From positions 1 through 25,360 of IMG/VR virus record IMGVR_UViG_3300020156_000287: DNA of 25,360 nt; one strand, given 5' to 3'. Shown here in pieces: positions 1 through 8,110 of this stretch; the first letter of the stretch is position 1; each line of letters starts with the position of its first letter. Made by a program: the position numbers and the translations under genes. Below the pieces are notes generated by a model that did no database searches, was not told the DNA's origin, and saw nothing but the letters and a program-made list of their open reading frames with translations. The DNA comes from a virus.

Positions 1-84
1 AATCTCCGAATGAGAGGGGCGCGGGTCTAGGGAATAGGGCCTTCCAGACTTTCGACCCGCCCCCCCCCTTGAGGGTTTGAGGGG

Positions 85-279
85 TCAGGCCTCGGGTGCG
101 TCTTCGTCGACCTCGACCACGACGTTGGTGCCGCTGACCAGACCGGCGAGGTTAAACAGCCATGTGGCAACCGTCATTCGGAGGCCGAGCATCCTAGGCA
201 CCCTGATGCCAATGCGGATCGACCGGATAAGCTCACTGCCATCGATCGTGATCTCACCTGCATCTTTTGCCATGGTCAC
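85..279 (-). CDS. small hypothetical phage protein
   Basis: I do not recognise this 62-64 residue protein. The start is either GTG at 279, overlapping the TGA of the HNH gene, or ATG at 273 (MAKDAGEITIDG). The overlap puts it in the same leftward late operon as the HNH gene. A hydrophobic stretch in the middle (VATWLFNLAGLVSGTNVVV) is moderately long but is more likely a buried strand/helix than a clear membrane segment, and the C-terminus is acidic. Similar small genes often sit between HNH and terminase genes in siphophages, so a late packaging-region gene is the contextual guess. A run of nine C residues at 60-68 lies just beyond its stop codon. Confidence 0.55.
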   Translation of the reverse strand: MTMAKDAGEITIDGSELIRSIRIGIRVPRMLGLRMTVATWLFNLAGLVSGTNVVVEVDEDAPEA

Positions 280-644
280 AACCGAGCCTGCGCTCGCTCC
301 TCTTTCTGCTTCTCGCTGTCGTGGTAGGCTTTGCTCACCGTCTCGATGTTGTCCTCATCCCAGAACAGGACAGGGTCACCGCGATGAGGGATCTTGTGGT
401 CAGCGACCGGGCTATTCGGAGCGGGATGCTTGCCGATCAGGAGAACGCCAGTCTTCTGGCAGATGTAGTTGTCACGGACATGCACACGAATTTTGAGCTT
501 CTGCCACCGTGCGGTCTTGTACCAGCCGCGCCATTCAACGTTCTGGTCACGTTCGCGCAACCGGGCTTGTTCGTCACCAGGCGCTCTTCCGAGACGAGGA
601 GCAAGCGTCGAAAGCTTGGGCTTCAATGTCTTGAGCCTGCCCAC
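276..644 (-). CDS. HNH endonuclease (packaging-associated type)
   Basis: This 122-residue protein has an HNH core in its second half: RDNYICQKTG near residues 58-65, DHKIPHRGD at 82-90, N99, and YHDSEKQ at 107-113, giving D82/H83, N99 and H108 as the metal/catalytic set. Phage HNH proteins of this size usually lie beside the terminase genes and assist cos cleavage and packaging (established for HK97-like phages). Here the terminase would lie just off the left edge. The start is GTG at 644, preceded by a GAGGCGG-type ribosome site. One oddity is that the second Cys-x-x-Cys of many relatives is replaced by SKAYH, so structural zinc binding may be lost, but the nuclease residues remain. The gene begins a leftward late unit separated by 128 bp from the early operon. 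Confidence 0.85.
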   Translation of the reverse strand: MGRLKTLKPKLSTLAPRLGRAPGDEQARLRERDQNVEWRGWYKTARWQKLKIRVHVRDNYICQKTGVLLIGKHPAPNSPVADHKIPHRGDPVLFWDEDNIETVSKAYHDSEKQKEERAQARL

Positions 645-661
645 GATACCGCCTCGGACCC

Positions 662-767
662 CGGAAACGCGAAACCCGCCGAGCGTTTCCGCCAGCGGGT
701 TCGAATGTGATCTTTTTCACTGTGCACAAGATGCACCAAATCTGTTGCGCACGTCAATCTGTCAGAT
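662..767. promoter_or_regulatory. control region upstream of the late HNH operon, with nested inverted repeats
   Basis: Two inverted repeats interlock: CGGAAACGC (662-670) with GCGTTTCCG (683-691), and AACCCGC (674-680) with GCGGGTT (695-701). Only one can fold at a time. Further right are GTGCA-CAAGA-TGCAC (722-736) and the palindrome ATCTGTCAGAT (757-767). On the minus strand TTGACG (757-752) could act as a -35 box, with only a weak -10. The position between the last early gene and the HNH gene suits a late promoter or a terminator/antiterminator. No T-tract follows the stems, so a simple intrinsic terminator is not supported. Confidence 0.35.
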
Positions 768-772
768 AGAAT

Positions 773-1573
773 TTATTCGGCTGCTATATCAACGGCTTTA
801 CTATATACCTCGCGTTTTCTGATGGTCGACCAGGGCTGCATGTTTGGGTGAAAAGGCAGCAGATCATGCCCTTGCAAACGTCCTGCAAGAGAGTCGCGGA
901 GTTCGGAAAGCGCCGACTGCCAGATCTGCCACTCCATGCGGGAGACGATGGCGGCACGAAGTGGCTGTTTCAACCGATACTTCCTATAGGCTCCTTTTAC
1001 GGGCCGATGCCTCCGCTGATCGAAGCCGTTGTCCTCGTATTCGATCACACGGCCTAGGCGATCCTTGCACTTGCGCTTTACGAACCACGCTGGCTTGCCT
1101 GCGTTCATGACCATGACGGCACGAGGCTCTTCGGCGGACCAATCCGGACCACGCCTGAGAACGGCCGCACTCGTGACGAGGGTTGCAACGTGCCTCCCGT
1201 TGATGCGGCCGCCTCGCTCACGATGATATCGTGCGACACTTTCGACTTCTTCCCGGATCAGGCCGTGTTCGTCTTCCCATTCTGGGAAGGGGTCCCAGCC
1301 GTCGCCGATATCGAGATCGCGATCATCCAGATCGCGAATGGCTGCGCCGACTATCAGCGCATCAGGGTGCGGCTCACCTTCCCAAACATATCCCGAGATC
1401 ACGCCGTAGACGTTCGGAGACTTGTCGACCATCGTCCCCAACGTGATCACGTCCGATAGGATGCCCCATGTCGACGGCGCCGCGCTCGGCACGCCGCATT
1501 CCGATGTCCCGACCTTCGGCAGTTCCATCGTAAAAGCCCAGGTCAACAGTTCTTCTATCGATATCTTCTTCAT
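773..1573 (-). CDS. hypothetical phage protein, last gene of the early-left block
   Basis: This 266-residue protein has no fold I can name with confidence. The N-terminal third is acidic, the middle contains YHRERGGRINGRHVATLV, and the C-terminal half is basic (KCKDRLGR, RHRPVKGAYRKYRL), compatible with nucleic-acid binding. The ATG at 1573 has a short AAGG ribosome site 6-7 bases upstream. It is separated from the primase-helicase gene by the AT-rich repeat region 1574-1858, so it may have its own promoter. It is the last early gene before the late HNH operon, a position often held by late-gene activators or antiterminators. That role is an inference from position only. Confidence 0.7.
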   Translation of the reverse strand: MKKISIEELLTWAFTMELPKVGTSECGVPSAAPSTWGILSDVITLGTMVDKSPNVYGVISGYVWEGEPHPDALIVGAAIRDLDDRDLDIGDGWDPFPEWEDEHGLIREEVESVARYHRERGGRINGRHVATLVTSAAVLRRGPDWSAEEPRAVMVMNAGKPAWFVKRKCKDRLGRVIEYEDNGFDQRRHRPVKGAYRKYRLKQPLRAAIVSRMEWQIWQSALSELRDSLAGRLQGHDLLPFHPNMQPWSTIRKREVYSKAVDIAAE

Positions 1574-1858
1574 GTTTGACCTTCTGACTAGTTATGTATG
1601 GTTCTGTAGGGTTTATGGTGAGTTAAATGTATAGTTTTTTCTTTAGAAATCAGAGGCTTGTATAGTTCTGCATTGTTCTTCTCCCATACATATGAACAAT
1701 CCTCCCAACCTCCACACCTCCTATATGTATAGGCGCGCTAAACCCTGCATGACCCTACATCCTCATTGATTTTATTCGCTTTTCTTCCCCTTTAAACCCT
1801 ACATGAGACCCTGCAGAACTGGTCAGTCATGCCGATGCCGAGAGGGGTTTCGGGGTTC
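1574..1858. other. AT-rich intergenic region, candidate replication origin
   Basis: This is the longest gene-free stretch in the left half and clearly AT-richer than its neighbours. It lies directly beyond the stop codon of the P4-type primase-helicase. It holds an array of decamers matching TGYAKRGTYY in two arms of opposite orientation (see the repeat entry), with an AT-rich spacer between them. Origins of helicase-primase replicons are often next to the initiator gene and carry iterons plus an AT-rich unwinding element. Origin function is inferred, and operators for a DNA-binding protein are an alternative. Confidence 0.45.
1595..1825. repeat. iteron-like decamer array in two inverted arms
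   Basis: Plus-strand copies are TGTATGGTTC (1595-1604), TGTAGGGTTT (1605-1614), TGTATAGTTT (1628-1637), TGTATAGTTC (1659-1668) and TGCATTGTTC (1669-1678). Minus-strand copies are TGCAGGGTTT (1740-1749), TGTAGGGTCA (1750-1759), TGTAGGGTTT (1794-1803), TGCAGGGTCT (1806-1815) and the weaker TGACCAGTTC (1816-1825). Four pairs abut exactly, giving a one-helical-turn period. Degenerate copies occur at 1681-1690 and 1694-1703. These matches are read directly from the sequence; function is inferred. Confidence 0.6.
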
Positions 1859-3712
1859 TCATGGAAGGTCATCGGGCCATTCCTCGCGCGGCGGTGGGCG
1901 GTTCTCGTCTGGAGTGGAAGCCTTTGATGACGGGAGGTTTACGAGCCGAATGCCGAGATAGACGACGCCGCGATCGGTACGCTCCTTGCGGAACTTCTTG
2001 CCCATGATCTTGCCAAATGCCGTGTTGCTCATGGGCTTGCCGCCCTGGTCGACGGTATCGTCGACATACCACTGATAGAGCACCTTGCCCTCCAGGGGAT
2101 CGGCCTTGTCGTCCTTGACGATACATCGCATGACGAAGCCGGCCGTCCGGTCCATCTCGTCGCGGTATTCCTGTGTGGCGTGCTCCACCGCCTTGGGGAT
2201 CACCAGACCCTCTTTCAGGAAGATGTGCACGCCCTCAATCAGCCAGTTGAGGATGCCAGGATATTCAGGCTCGAAGGATGAGACGATCTCCTCAAATTCG
2301 CGCCTATCCTCCTTCGCAATCTTGTTCGGCCAGTGCACTACGGCCATGCGCCGCCAGATACCGTCATCCGTCCCAGTGATGCGGGGATAGCCGTTCCCAC
2401 TCATGATCGCGATGAAGATCGGCAAAAAGTCCGTGTATCCGGAAAAGAGGTCGCGCGCGGTGATCGTCTCGCCGCCTGTCAGCTCCTTCACGAGGTTTTC
2501 GCGAAGATCCTCACCCTCTGGCAACTCCTTCACTCGCAGGAGCCTGCGACCGTAGAGGCGGGCAAGGTCCGGGCTGGCGCTTCCTGATCCTCCTCCCTCG
2601 CCAATGAGGCTGGTGGCCGGCAGTGTGACGGACACGTCGCCGAGGAGCCGGCAGAGCGTCTCCATATAGACTGACTTGCCGTTCGCGCCGTCGCCATAAT
2701 GGAAGAAGAGATATTGAACCGTGATGCCAAGCAGACCGAGACCGGAGCTCACCTGCACCAGTCGCCGAACTTCCGGATCCGGAAGCTTGCTTTCAAGGAA
2801 GATCATCCATTTCGGGCATTTGGCATCAGGCCTGTATGTCACGGGCACGATATGGGTGATCATATCCTGTCGTCGGTGTCCGGGGATCACCTCAAGAGCC
2901 GTGTCAACGCAGAAGTCGATATACTCGGGAGCGTCCGGCGTCTCGGCCGGGCTCTTATGTCTGACATTTCGCCTGCGCTCCGTCTTTCGGCTGAAACGCA
3001 ATGTCGCGTTCTTGGTAGCCACCATCATGCGGTCTGCATTGAAATCGTTCGGGGCCTTCATGATGTGTGGCGCAAGGCAATCCAGCGCGGCCCGCATCTT
3101 GGCTATGTTCTTTGACGTCACGGCATGATCTAGCCTACGCTGGACACGCTTTAGGTGCTTCTCCTTGGCTTTGTCTGCAGCCAATATCAGACGCTTATCC
3201 TCCGGCGACCTCTCGTTTTCTGGCTTCTTCATCGCCTCTTCGGCGCGCTCCATCAGCAGCTTTTCGAAACCGCTCGGGACGATATACGCTGACTCGGCCG
3301 CGATCCGGTCACCGAGGCGCTGGGCTATGGCGAGCGCTTTTGGTCCGCCATTGGCAACATCCCAATGAGACCCGGTCCAGACGGAAAACATCGGCGTCTT
3401 CGCTTTTTCTTGGGCTACCACAATGATGTCGGTTCCGAAGTGGACGAGCATCCTCTTCCCGTTGTCCGTGTCGGAGTGGTCGAATTCCGCACAATACTGC
3501 ACAGCCGCATCCTCCGGAACGATGTCCGTCGTGATGTGTGGAGGCGGCTCGTCCGAAGGACCAAGCGGGGTTTCGGGGTTTTGCCCCGCGCGCTGCTCCG
3601 CCGCCTCGGCCATCTTTTGCGCCACCGCCTCCGGCAGCTCGATCTTCTTTTTCTTTCCTGCCACGTTCAGCCCGCCATCAGTTTTGAGAAATCCATTCCA
3701 TGCGGCGGCCAC
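1859..3712 (-). CDS. P4-family primase/SF3 replicative helicase
   Basis: This protein of about 617 residues has an SF3 helicase domain of the phage/plasmid primase P4 family in its second half. The Walker A motif HYGDGANGKSVYME lies at about residues 338-351, a likely Walker B-type segment (RLLRVKELPEGEDL) follows, and a sensor-like FIAIMSGNGYPRI comes after that. The N-terminal half is charged, helical and has no zinc finger; those functions sit in the adjacent primase gene. It probably forms a hexameric helicase that opens the phage origin. The ATG at 3712 overlaps the primase gene by 46 bp. A GTG at 3664, giving an N-terminus starting AGKKKKIELPEAV, lies two bases past the primase stop and may be the true start. 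The candidate origin at 1574-1858 is immediately downstream. Confidence 0.9.
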   Translation of the reverse strand: MAAAWNGFLKTDGGLNVAGKKKKIELPEAVAQKMAEAAEQRAGQNPETPLGPSDEPPPHITTDIVPEDAAVQYCAEFDHSDTDNGKRMLVHFGTDIIVVAQEKAKTPMFSVWTGSHWDVANGGPKALAIAQRLGDRIAAESAYIVPSGFEKLLMERAEEAMKKPENERSPEDKRLILAADKAKEKHLKRVQRRLDHAVTSKNIAKMRAALDCLAPHIMKAPNDFNADRMMVATKNATLRFSRKTERRRNVRHKSPAETPDAPEYIDFCVDTALEVIPGHRRQDMITHIVPVTYRPDAKCPKWMIFLESKLPDPEVRRLVQVSSGLGLLGITVQYLFFHYGDGANGKSVYMETLCRLLGDVSVTLPATSLIGEGGGSGSASPDLARLYGRRLLRVKELPEGEDLRENLVKELTGGETITARDLFSGYTDFLPIFIAIMSGNGYPRITGTDDGIWRRMAVVHWPNKIAKEDRREFEEIVSSFEPEYPGILNWLIEGVHIFLKEGLVIPKAVEHATQEYRDEMDRTAGFVMRCIVKDDKADPLEGKVLYQWYVDDTVDQGGKPMSNTAFGKIMGKKFRKERTDRGVVYLGIRLVNLPSSKASTPDENRPPPREEWPDDLP

Positions 3713-4914
3713 CAGGTCTCGATCGACCGCCCCTCTCGTGAAAGCCGCGTTTCGGCGCGCGCCATGCAGGACGCGGTGAACACCGGCTCGCTGTCGCCAT
3801 CAGCGATCAGGATCAGTTCGTCGACGTGATCCGCCACCTGCATTGCGTCATCCGGCCCCTGGTCGGGATGCGGAACCGGCCCCTGTACCCGGACGGCACG
3901 GATGCGCCCTGCCTTGTCCTGATAGGTTTCGTGCGGATGGGGAAAAGCAGATTTCGGATCGGCCGCGCCGGCAAGATTGCCGATGTCGCCGGCTGCGAAA
4001 TAGAAGGTGTCCGGCCGGAAGTCCTCCGCGCCGGCGATCGATAGGCCGTTCTCGATTCCCTCGCCGCCGACCCATCGACGGGACGCCATCAGGCCGAAGA
4101 GCGGGATCAACCCGCCCTTCTTCGTGCCCCGCATCTTCTTCGAAGGCCGCAGCTTTCCCTTCTCGTCGAGGCCGAGATCGGCGCGGAACTTCGGCCCATT
4201 GCGAAGGTCGATCCATGTCTGGTGGCAACCGATGATGCGGCCGTCGAGGTTGACGAATGGCGCCACCTGGGCCGGTCCGGAATAGATGCAGAGCGGGTTG
4301 CCTCGATCGTCCTGCCCATCCCAGTAGGAGAGGTTAAGGGCAAGGCGCAGATTGGCGAACACGGCCTCATGCATCTCATAGCCGGTCCTGCGCCGAAGAT
4401 ATTCGCCGAGGATCGGCGAGGCCGGCCGCGCCGGTGCGTGCAAGTAGATGCCTCGCGCCTGATTGATTTCCCGCTCGCGCCAGCGGTTTTCCGATTTCTC
4501 GGCTTCCCGACTGCGCTCCTCGTTGTCGCGCCTGCGTTGTTCGATCCTCTCGAGTCGCTCCCGGCGCTCTTCCTCCGTTTCGCGCTCTCCATCCTCTGGA
4601 ACCGGACGCCCAAGGGCGTCGGCGCAAGCCTCAAGAAATCCGGCGCGCGTTGAGACGTTATGGCCATTGGCAAGGGCCATCAGGCTGATGCCGTCACGCC
4701 CCTTGCCGCCGCACTGCCGGCAGTTGAATGCGCCAAGCCGGGTGTTGATTGAGAACCGGTCATTGCCGCCGCAGCTTGGGCAGGGGCCGGCATAGTTTCT
4801 AACCGTAATAGGAACGTCGCCCTTGTGGCGGATGCCGATCTTTGCTGCGGCCTCGACGACTGTGACCGCGCGCGCTTCTTCAATGAATAGATCAATAGGC
4901 GTTGCGGCAGTCAT
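3667..4914 (-). CDS. zinc-binding/Toprim DNA primase
   Basis: This 415-residue protein has a DnaG-like architecture. A zinc-binding domain carries CPSC (45-48) and CRQC (65-68), a charged coiled-coil-like linker of E/R repeats runs from about 108 to 152, and a Toprim domain carries GEGIENGLS (284-292) and the acidic motif ADGDSE (371-376). It would lay down RNA primers for phage replication in concert with the P4-type helicase encoded next to it; the two together make up what is often one P4 alpha-type protein. ATG at 4914 overlaps the previous gene's TGA (ATGA), indicating translational coupling. Cytoplasmic. Confidence 0.9.
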   Translation of the reverse strand: MTAATPIDLFIEEARAVTVVEAAAKIGIRHKGDVPITVRNYAGPCPSCGGNDRFSINTRLGAFNCRQCGGKGRDGISLMALANGHNVSTRAGFLEACADALGRPVPEDGERETEEERRERLERIEQRRRDNEERSREAEKSENRWREREINQARGIYLHAPARPASPILGEYLRRRTGYEMHEAVFANLRLALNLSYWDGQDDRGNPLCIYSGPAQVAPFVNLDGRIIGCHQTWIDLRNGPKFRADLGLDEKGKLRPSKKMRGTKKGGLIPLFGLMASRRWVGGEGIENGLSIAGAEDFRPDTFYFAAGDIGNLAGAADPKSAFPHPHETYQDKAGRIRAVRVQGPVPHPDQGPDDAMQVADHVDELILIADGDSEPVFTASCMARAETRLSREGRSIETWWPPHGMDFSKLMAG

Positions 4915-5246
4915 GATGACACCTTCCGCAAAGGCACGCCGTCATAGGCCCGATGATTGGAGAGATCATCCTGCTGTGCGATTCGCACGAGGCCTGCGCG
5001 CTGCACAACATCCAGCGCGGTGTCCAATTCAAAGCCATCCGGCGTAATGCCCCACAGCTTCCGATCGATTGCAATAAATGGCGTTCCTGGCGTGATCCCG
5101 CGCAGCTGAATAGCGCGCGTGACGTTTCGGAAATTCTCTATCTGCCCGGGCACGAGGCCCCAGGCTTCCGCCGTCTTGGCGCATTGGAAAAGCGAAGGCG
5201 CGACGATCAACAGGATGCGCGGGCGCTTCATGATCTTGATCATCAT
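4911..5246 (-). CDS. hypothetical phage protein
   Basis: This protein of about 111 residues begins MMIKIMKRPRILLIVAPS. I chose the start at 5246 because its ATG overlaps the preceding TGA; a longer reading is open upstream but runs antiparallel in composition and overlaps the previous gene. Conserved-looking blocks are CAKTAEAWGLVPGQIENFRN and TPGTPFIAIDRKLWG. The N-terminal RPRILLIVAP strand resembles a Rossmann-like beta1, but no nucleotide-binding motif is visible. Its position between the methyltransferase and primase genes suggests an accessory role in DNA metabolism. No function is assigned. Confidence 0.7.
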   Translation of the reverse strand: MMIKIMKRPRILLIVAPSLFQCAKTAEAWGLVPGQIENFRNVTRAIQLRGITPGTPFIAIDRKLWGITPDGFELDTALDVVQRAGLVRIAQQDDLSNHRAYDGVPLRKVSS

Positions 5247-5644
5247 CAGGTCCACCTTTGTGTCAGGACGAGTTTCTGGAGTTCGGGCTGCGGGTGCGGA
5301 AGGATGCTTCGATGCTCTTCCGGGGCGTCGGGCACGTCCCCGCGTTTCTTCACCCTGTATCGCTCGATCCATGCGAGGATCCTGTCCCAGTCCTGGTCCG
5401 CGAGATAGTCGAGGCCGCCGGACATCCTGCGGTCGCGCCACGCGAGCTCTGCCCCAGTGAGACGCTTGCGGCCGGAAAAGAAGACGCCGAAACACTTCGT
5501 TCCCTTGGGTATGGCAAGGATATCCACCGGATCGGACATCAGTCTCAGCCATTTCGGCTTGTCCTCGATCGGGCAGTCCAGCGCCTCGACAATCGCTTTT
5601 TCAGGATCGTTGGTAACGATGGTGAGAAAGATCCTGTCAGACAT
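5246..5644 (-). CDS. hypothetical phage protein
   Basis: This 132-residue protein is not recognised. It starts with ATG at 5644, overlapping the methyltransferase 3' end by 8 bp, and stops at 5246 in a TGATG overlap with the next gene, so it is firmly inside the leftward operon. The N-terminal MSDRIFLTIVTNDPEKAI is strand-helix-like. The centre holds FGVFFSGRKRLTGAELAWRDRR, with several basic residues, and the C-terminus is Pro/His-rich. There are no catalytic motifs, signal peptide or membrane segments. Confidence 0.7.
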   Translation of the reverse strand: MSDRIFLTIVTNDPEKAIVEALDCPIEDKPKWLRLMSDPVDILAIPKGTKCFGVFFSGRKRLTGAELAWRDRRMSGGLDYLADQDWDRILAWIERYRVKKRGDVPDAPEEHRSILPHPQPELQKLVLTQRWT

Positions 5645-6731
5645 CCTCTACCTCCGTTTCTGGCTCGCATGTCTCGACCTCGAAAAGCCGTTGTTCCATC
5701 GGGCGGTCGAGCTCGGCGATGTTGCGCACCGCCTGCCGGAAATACGTATCCTTGATCTCGAATCCGATGCCCTTCCTCCCCATGTCGACGGCCGCATAGA
5801 CTTCGGAGCCAATCCCGAGGAACGGCGTCATCACCGTTTCACCGGGAGCCGACCAGAGATCGAGGCAACGCTCGATCACGTCGAGCTGCAGCGGCGAGAT
5901 ATGCTGCTCGTCCTTGTGGTCGCGGGCAGATCGGTATTGCAGCGTCCGATACTGGCGGATGTCGGACCATACAGGCGACGCATATCGCTGCCACACTAGG
6001 ATCGAGCGCCATGTCTCGATCGGCCACGGTTTGAACGTCGGATCCTGGGCGGCTGCCTCGCGGCAATAGCGGGCGTAACCGTCCTGGCTGATGTCCAGTC
6101 CCTCGCCATGGAAGACGTCGAACATGCCTGAGATCGGTTCCGCATTGTCACCCGGCTTGCGGAAGGTCACGATATAGTCGGCGAGCCCCATTCCGGAGAG
6201 CGACGAGTCCTTCACGACCTGCTTATGCAACAGACGGATCGATTTCGTCCGCTGCTGCGCGGTCACCGGGTCTTTCCAGATGCAGACTTCTGAATGCAGG
6301 ATCCATCCCGCCGCCTGATAGGCCCGCACGACTTCGCCACGGAAGTCTCGCATGCCGATGAAGCCGTCGCGGTTTTTCGAGGTCGGCAACTGCATGACAT
6401 GCACCGAATGCAGCCGTCCTGGCTTTGTGACGCGCAGCAGCTCCGGTATCAGAAAACCGTAATGCTGCCAGAAGGCCTCGCCCTCGTTGTTCGAGATGTC
6501 CCGGTCGTGATTGGAAAACTTGTAGAGCCCTTCGAAGGGTGGGGAGTGAATGCCGAAATGCACACTGGCATCCGGAAGCGCCTTGATTAGCTCACAGCAA
6601 TCGCCCTGATAGATCGCATACCGGTCATTCACGACCTGGTCGACGGCCCTCGTCTCAACGGAGACTTCGCCGGAAACGGCCGCCTCCTCTTTCTTCGCAG
6701 CACCTTTCTTTGTCTTCGACGTCGGCTTCAC
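5637..6731 (-). CDS. site-specific DNA methyltransferase (N4-cytosine/N6-adenine type)
   Basis: This 364-residue protein has motif IV HSPPFEGLY (SPPF at 63-66) before the S-adenosylmethionine-binding motif TPFLGIGSE (302-310), the order of beta-class amino-methyltransferases (PF01555). SPPF/SPPY rather than DPPY favours N4-cytosine modification, but N6-adenine cannot be excluded. The Lys/Ala-rich first 30 residues are probably disordered. Start is GTG at 6731, within a GTGA overlap with the helicase stop, so the two are translationally coupled. It likely protects phage DNA from host restriction or marks it for regulation. No cognate restriction gene is visible in the window, so it looks like an orphan enzyme. 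It lacks the DPPY signature expected of CcrM-type GANTC methylases. Confidence 0.88.
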   Translation of the reverse strand: MKPTSKTKKGAAKKEEAAVSGEVSVETRAVDQVVNDRYAIYQGDCCELIKALPDASVHFGIHSPPFEGLYKFSNHDRDISNNEGEAFWQHYGFLIPELLRVTKPGRLHSVHVMQLPTSKNRDGFIGMRDFRGEVVRAYQAAGWILHSEVCIWKDPVTAQQRTKSIRLLHKQVVKDSSLSGMGLADYIVTFRKPGDNAEPISGMFDVFHGEGLDISQDGYARYCREAAAQDPTFKPWPIETWRSILVWQRYASPVWSDIRQYRTLQYRSARDHKDEQHISPLQLDVIERCLDLWSAPGETVMTPFLGIGSEVYAAVDMGRKGIGFEIKDTYFRQAVRNIAELDRPMEQRLFEVETCEPETEVEDV

Positions 6732-8110
6732 GCTGCTTCTCCTATCCAGTTCGGAATCGTCATTGGCTGTTCGGGCTGGTAATCGGGCACGTCGCGGGAA
6801 AGGCCACGCACCGCTTCGGAGGAAAGGTCTGCCATGTGGCGGACCATGGCTTCCGCCATCCGCTCGGCGTCAGCATCTTTGCGGCGGAAATTCTGCACCA
6901 CGTTGCCTTCGCGCTCGTCGGATATGAAATGCGCGTTGACCGGCTTTGTCTGACCGAAGCGCCAGAAACGGCGGATCGCCTGGTAGATCTGCTCCCAGCT
7001 GTCGTTCATCCCGACAAAACCGGTATCGCAGCAGTGCTGCCAGTTCATGCCGAAGCCGGCGATGGACGGCTTCGTGATGAGATCCTTTATGCGGCCATCG
7101 CTGAACGCCTTGAGCTTGCGTTCCTTCTCGCCGTCGCTGTCAGATCCGGAAAGATTGACGGCGCCGGGGATGGCGCGCGCCAGCTGCTCGGCCTCGCTGT
7201 TGAGATTGCACCACCATACGAATGGCCGGTCGGCAGGTGTGAGCGAGGCGGCGAGCCTAACGCGATCCTCGATGCTCTCGCGACGGACTGCCAGGCGCTC
7301 GGAAAGCGAGCGCGCCGGCATGGGAAAGAGGAAGCCGGTTTCGAAGCTCGGGCGATAGTCCGCCTGCACCACGTGGTTATGGTAGCGGAGCGGCGGCAGG
7401 TTGTATCCGTCGTCGGAATAACCGAGATCGGAGGGCTTGCGCAGCATCACGGCCCACGACGCCATCCATCGCCAGAACTCGTCCTCGGCATGGCCTTTCA
7501 GCCGCCACTTGCGCGTGTCGCCGCCGTCGTGAACGAAGAAGGTGGCGAGCATGTCGGTATAGCGCATGACGCCAAGGAATTCGGCATGGTTACCGAGCTC
7601 CATGAAGTCGTTGGGAGCTGGCGTCGCAGTTGCCGCCAGCCGGAAGGGGATGCATGCGCATTCGGCAATCAGCCGCGTGCGATAGTGCCCATCAACATTC
7701 TTGAGGATCGAGCTCTCGTCGAGCGCCACCCCGCCAAAATCTGATAGGTCGAAGTGATCGAGCTTTTGGTAATTACTGATGTCGATCGCCTGCTCGCCGC
7801 GCGCGGAAACAACCTGTGCGCTGATCCCGAACCTGCCGGCCTCGCCGAGATGCTGGTGGCTGACGGCAAGCGGGGCAAGCAACAGGACCGGCTTGCCGGT
7901 GAACAGTGAGACCTTGTGGGACCAGACCAGTTCCATCAGCGTCTTGCCCAGGCCCGTCCCGGCGAAAATCGCCGCGCGGCCGCGCCGGAGCGCCCATCTG
8001 GTGATATCTCGCTGATGCGAGAAAAGAAACTCGGGCAGCTCGATCGTTCCGGATATTCCGGTTGCGGGATCCTTGATCCGCTTGTTTTCGAGGAATGTTT
8101 CGTAATCCAT
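6728..8110 (-). CDS. SNF2-like superfamily 2 helicase
   Basis: This 460-residue protein carries SF2 motifs. Motif I GTGLGKT is at 51-57, motif II DESS (a DExx variant) at 131-134, motif III TATPAPND at 161-168, and motif VI QAIRRFWRFGQ at 377-387. The QxxRRxxRxGQ form is typical of SNF2/Rad54-like translocases. There is no nuclease or recognition domain. I chose ATG at 8110 because it overlaps the GcrA-like gene's TGA exactly; an upstream start at 8152 is possible but unneeded. Its GTGA overlap with the methyltransferase suggests the two act together, perhaps remodelling DNA for modification or replication restart. Cytoplasmic. Confidence 0.9.
   Translation of the reverse strand: MDYETFLENKRIKDPATGISGTIELPEFLFSHQRDITRWALRRGRAAIFAGTGLGKTLMELVWSHKVSLFTGKPVLLLAPLAVSHQHLGEAGRFGISAQVVSARGEQAIDISNYQKLDHFDLSDFGGVALDESSILKNVDGHYRTRLIAECACIPFRLAATATPAPNDFMELGNHAEFLGVMRYTDMLATFFVHDGGDTRKWRLKGHAEDEFWRWMASWAVMLRKPSDLGYSDDGYNLPPLRYHNHVVQADYRPSFETGFLFPMPARSLSERLAVRRESIEDRVRLAASLTPADRPFVWWCNLNSEAEQLARAIPGAVNLSGSDSDGEKERKLKAFSDGRIKDLITKPSIAGFGMNWQHCCDTGFVGMNDSWEQIYQAIRRFWRFGQTKPVNAHFISDEREGNVVQNFRRKDADAERMAEAMVRHMADLSSEAVRGLSRDVPDYQPEQPMTIPNWIGEAA

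Noticed and set aside
60-68. Run of nine C residues at the left edge as a regulatory slippage tract
   Set aside because: It lies outside the coding frame of the adjacent small gene, so no frame effect can be argued.
5637-6731. CcrM-type GANTC methyltransferase to match the GcrA homologue
   Set aside because: The catalytic motif is SPPF, not DPPY, and the CcrM C-terminal domain is not evident; it is better called an N4/N6 methyltransferase of unknown site.
6710-7744. Long open frame of 344 codons on the plus strand
   Set aside because: It is the antisense shadow of the SNF2-like helicase, whose motifs I, II, III and VI are all visible on the minus strand; the plus-strand translation shows no domain.
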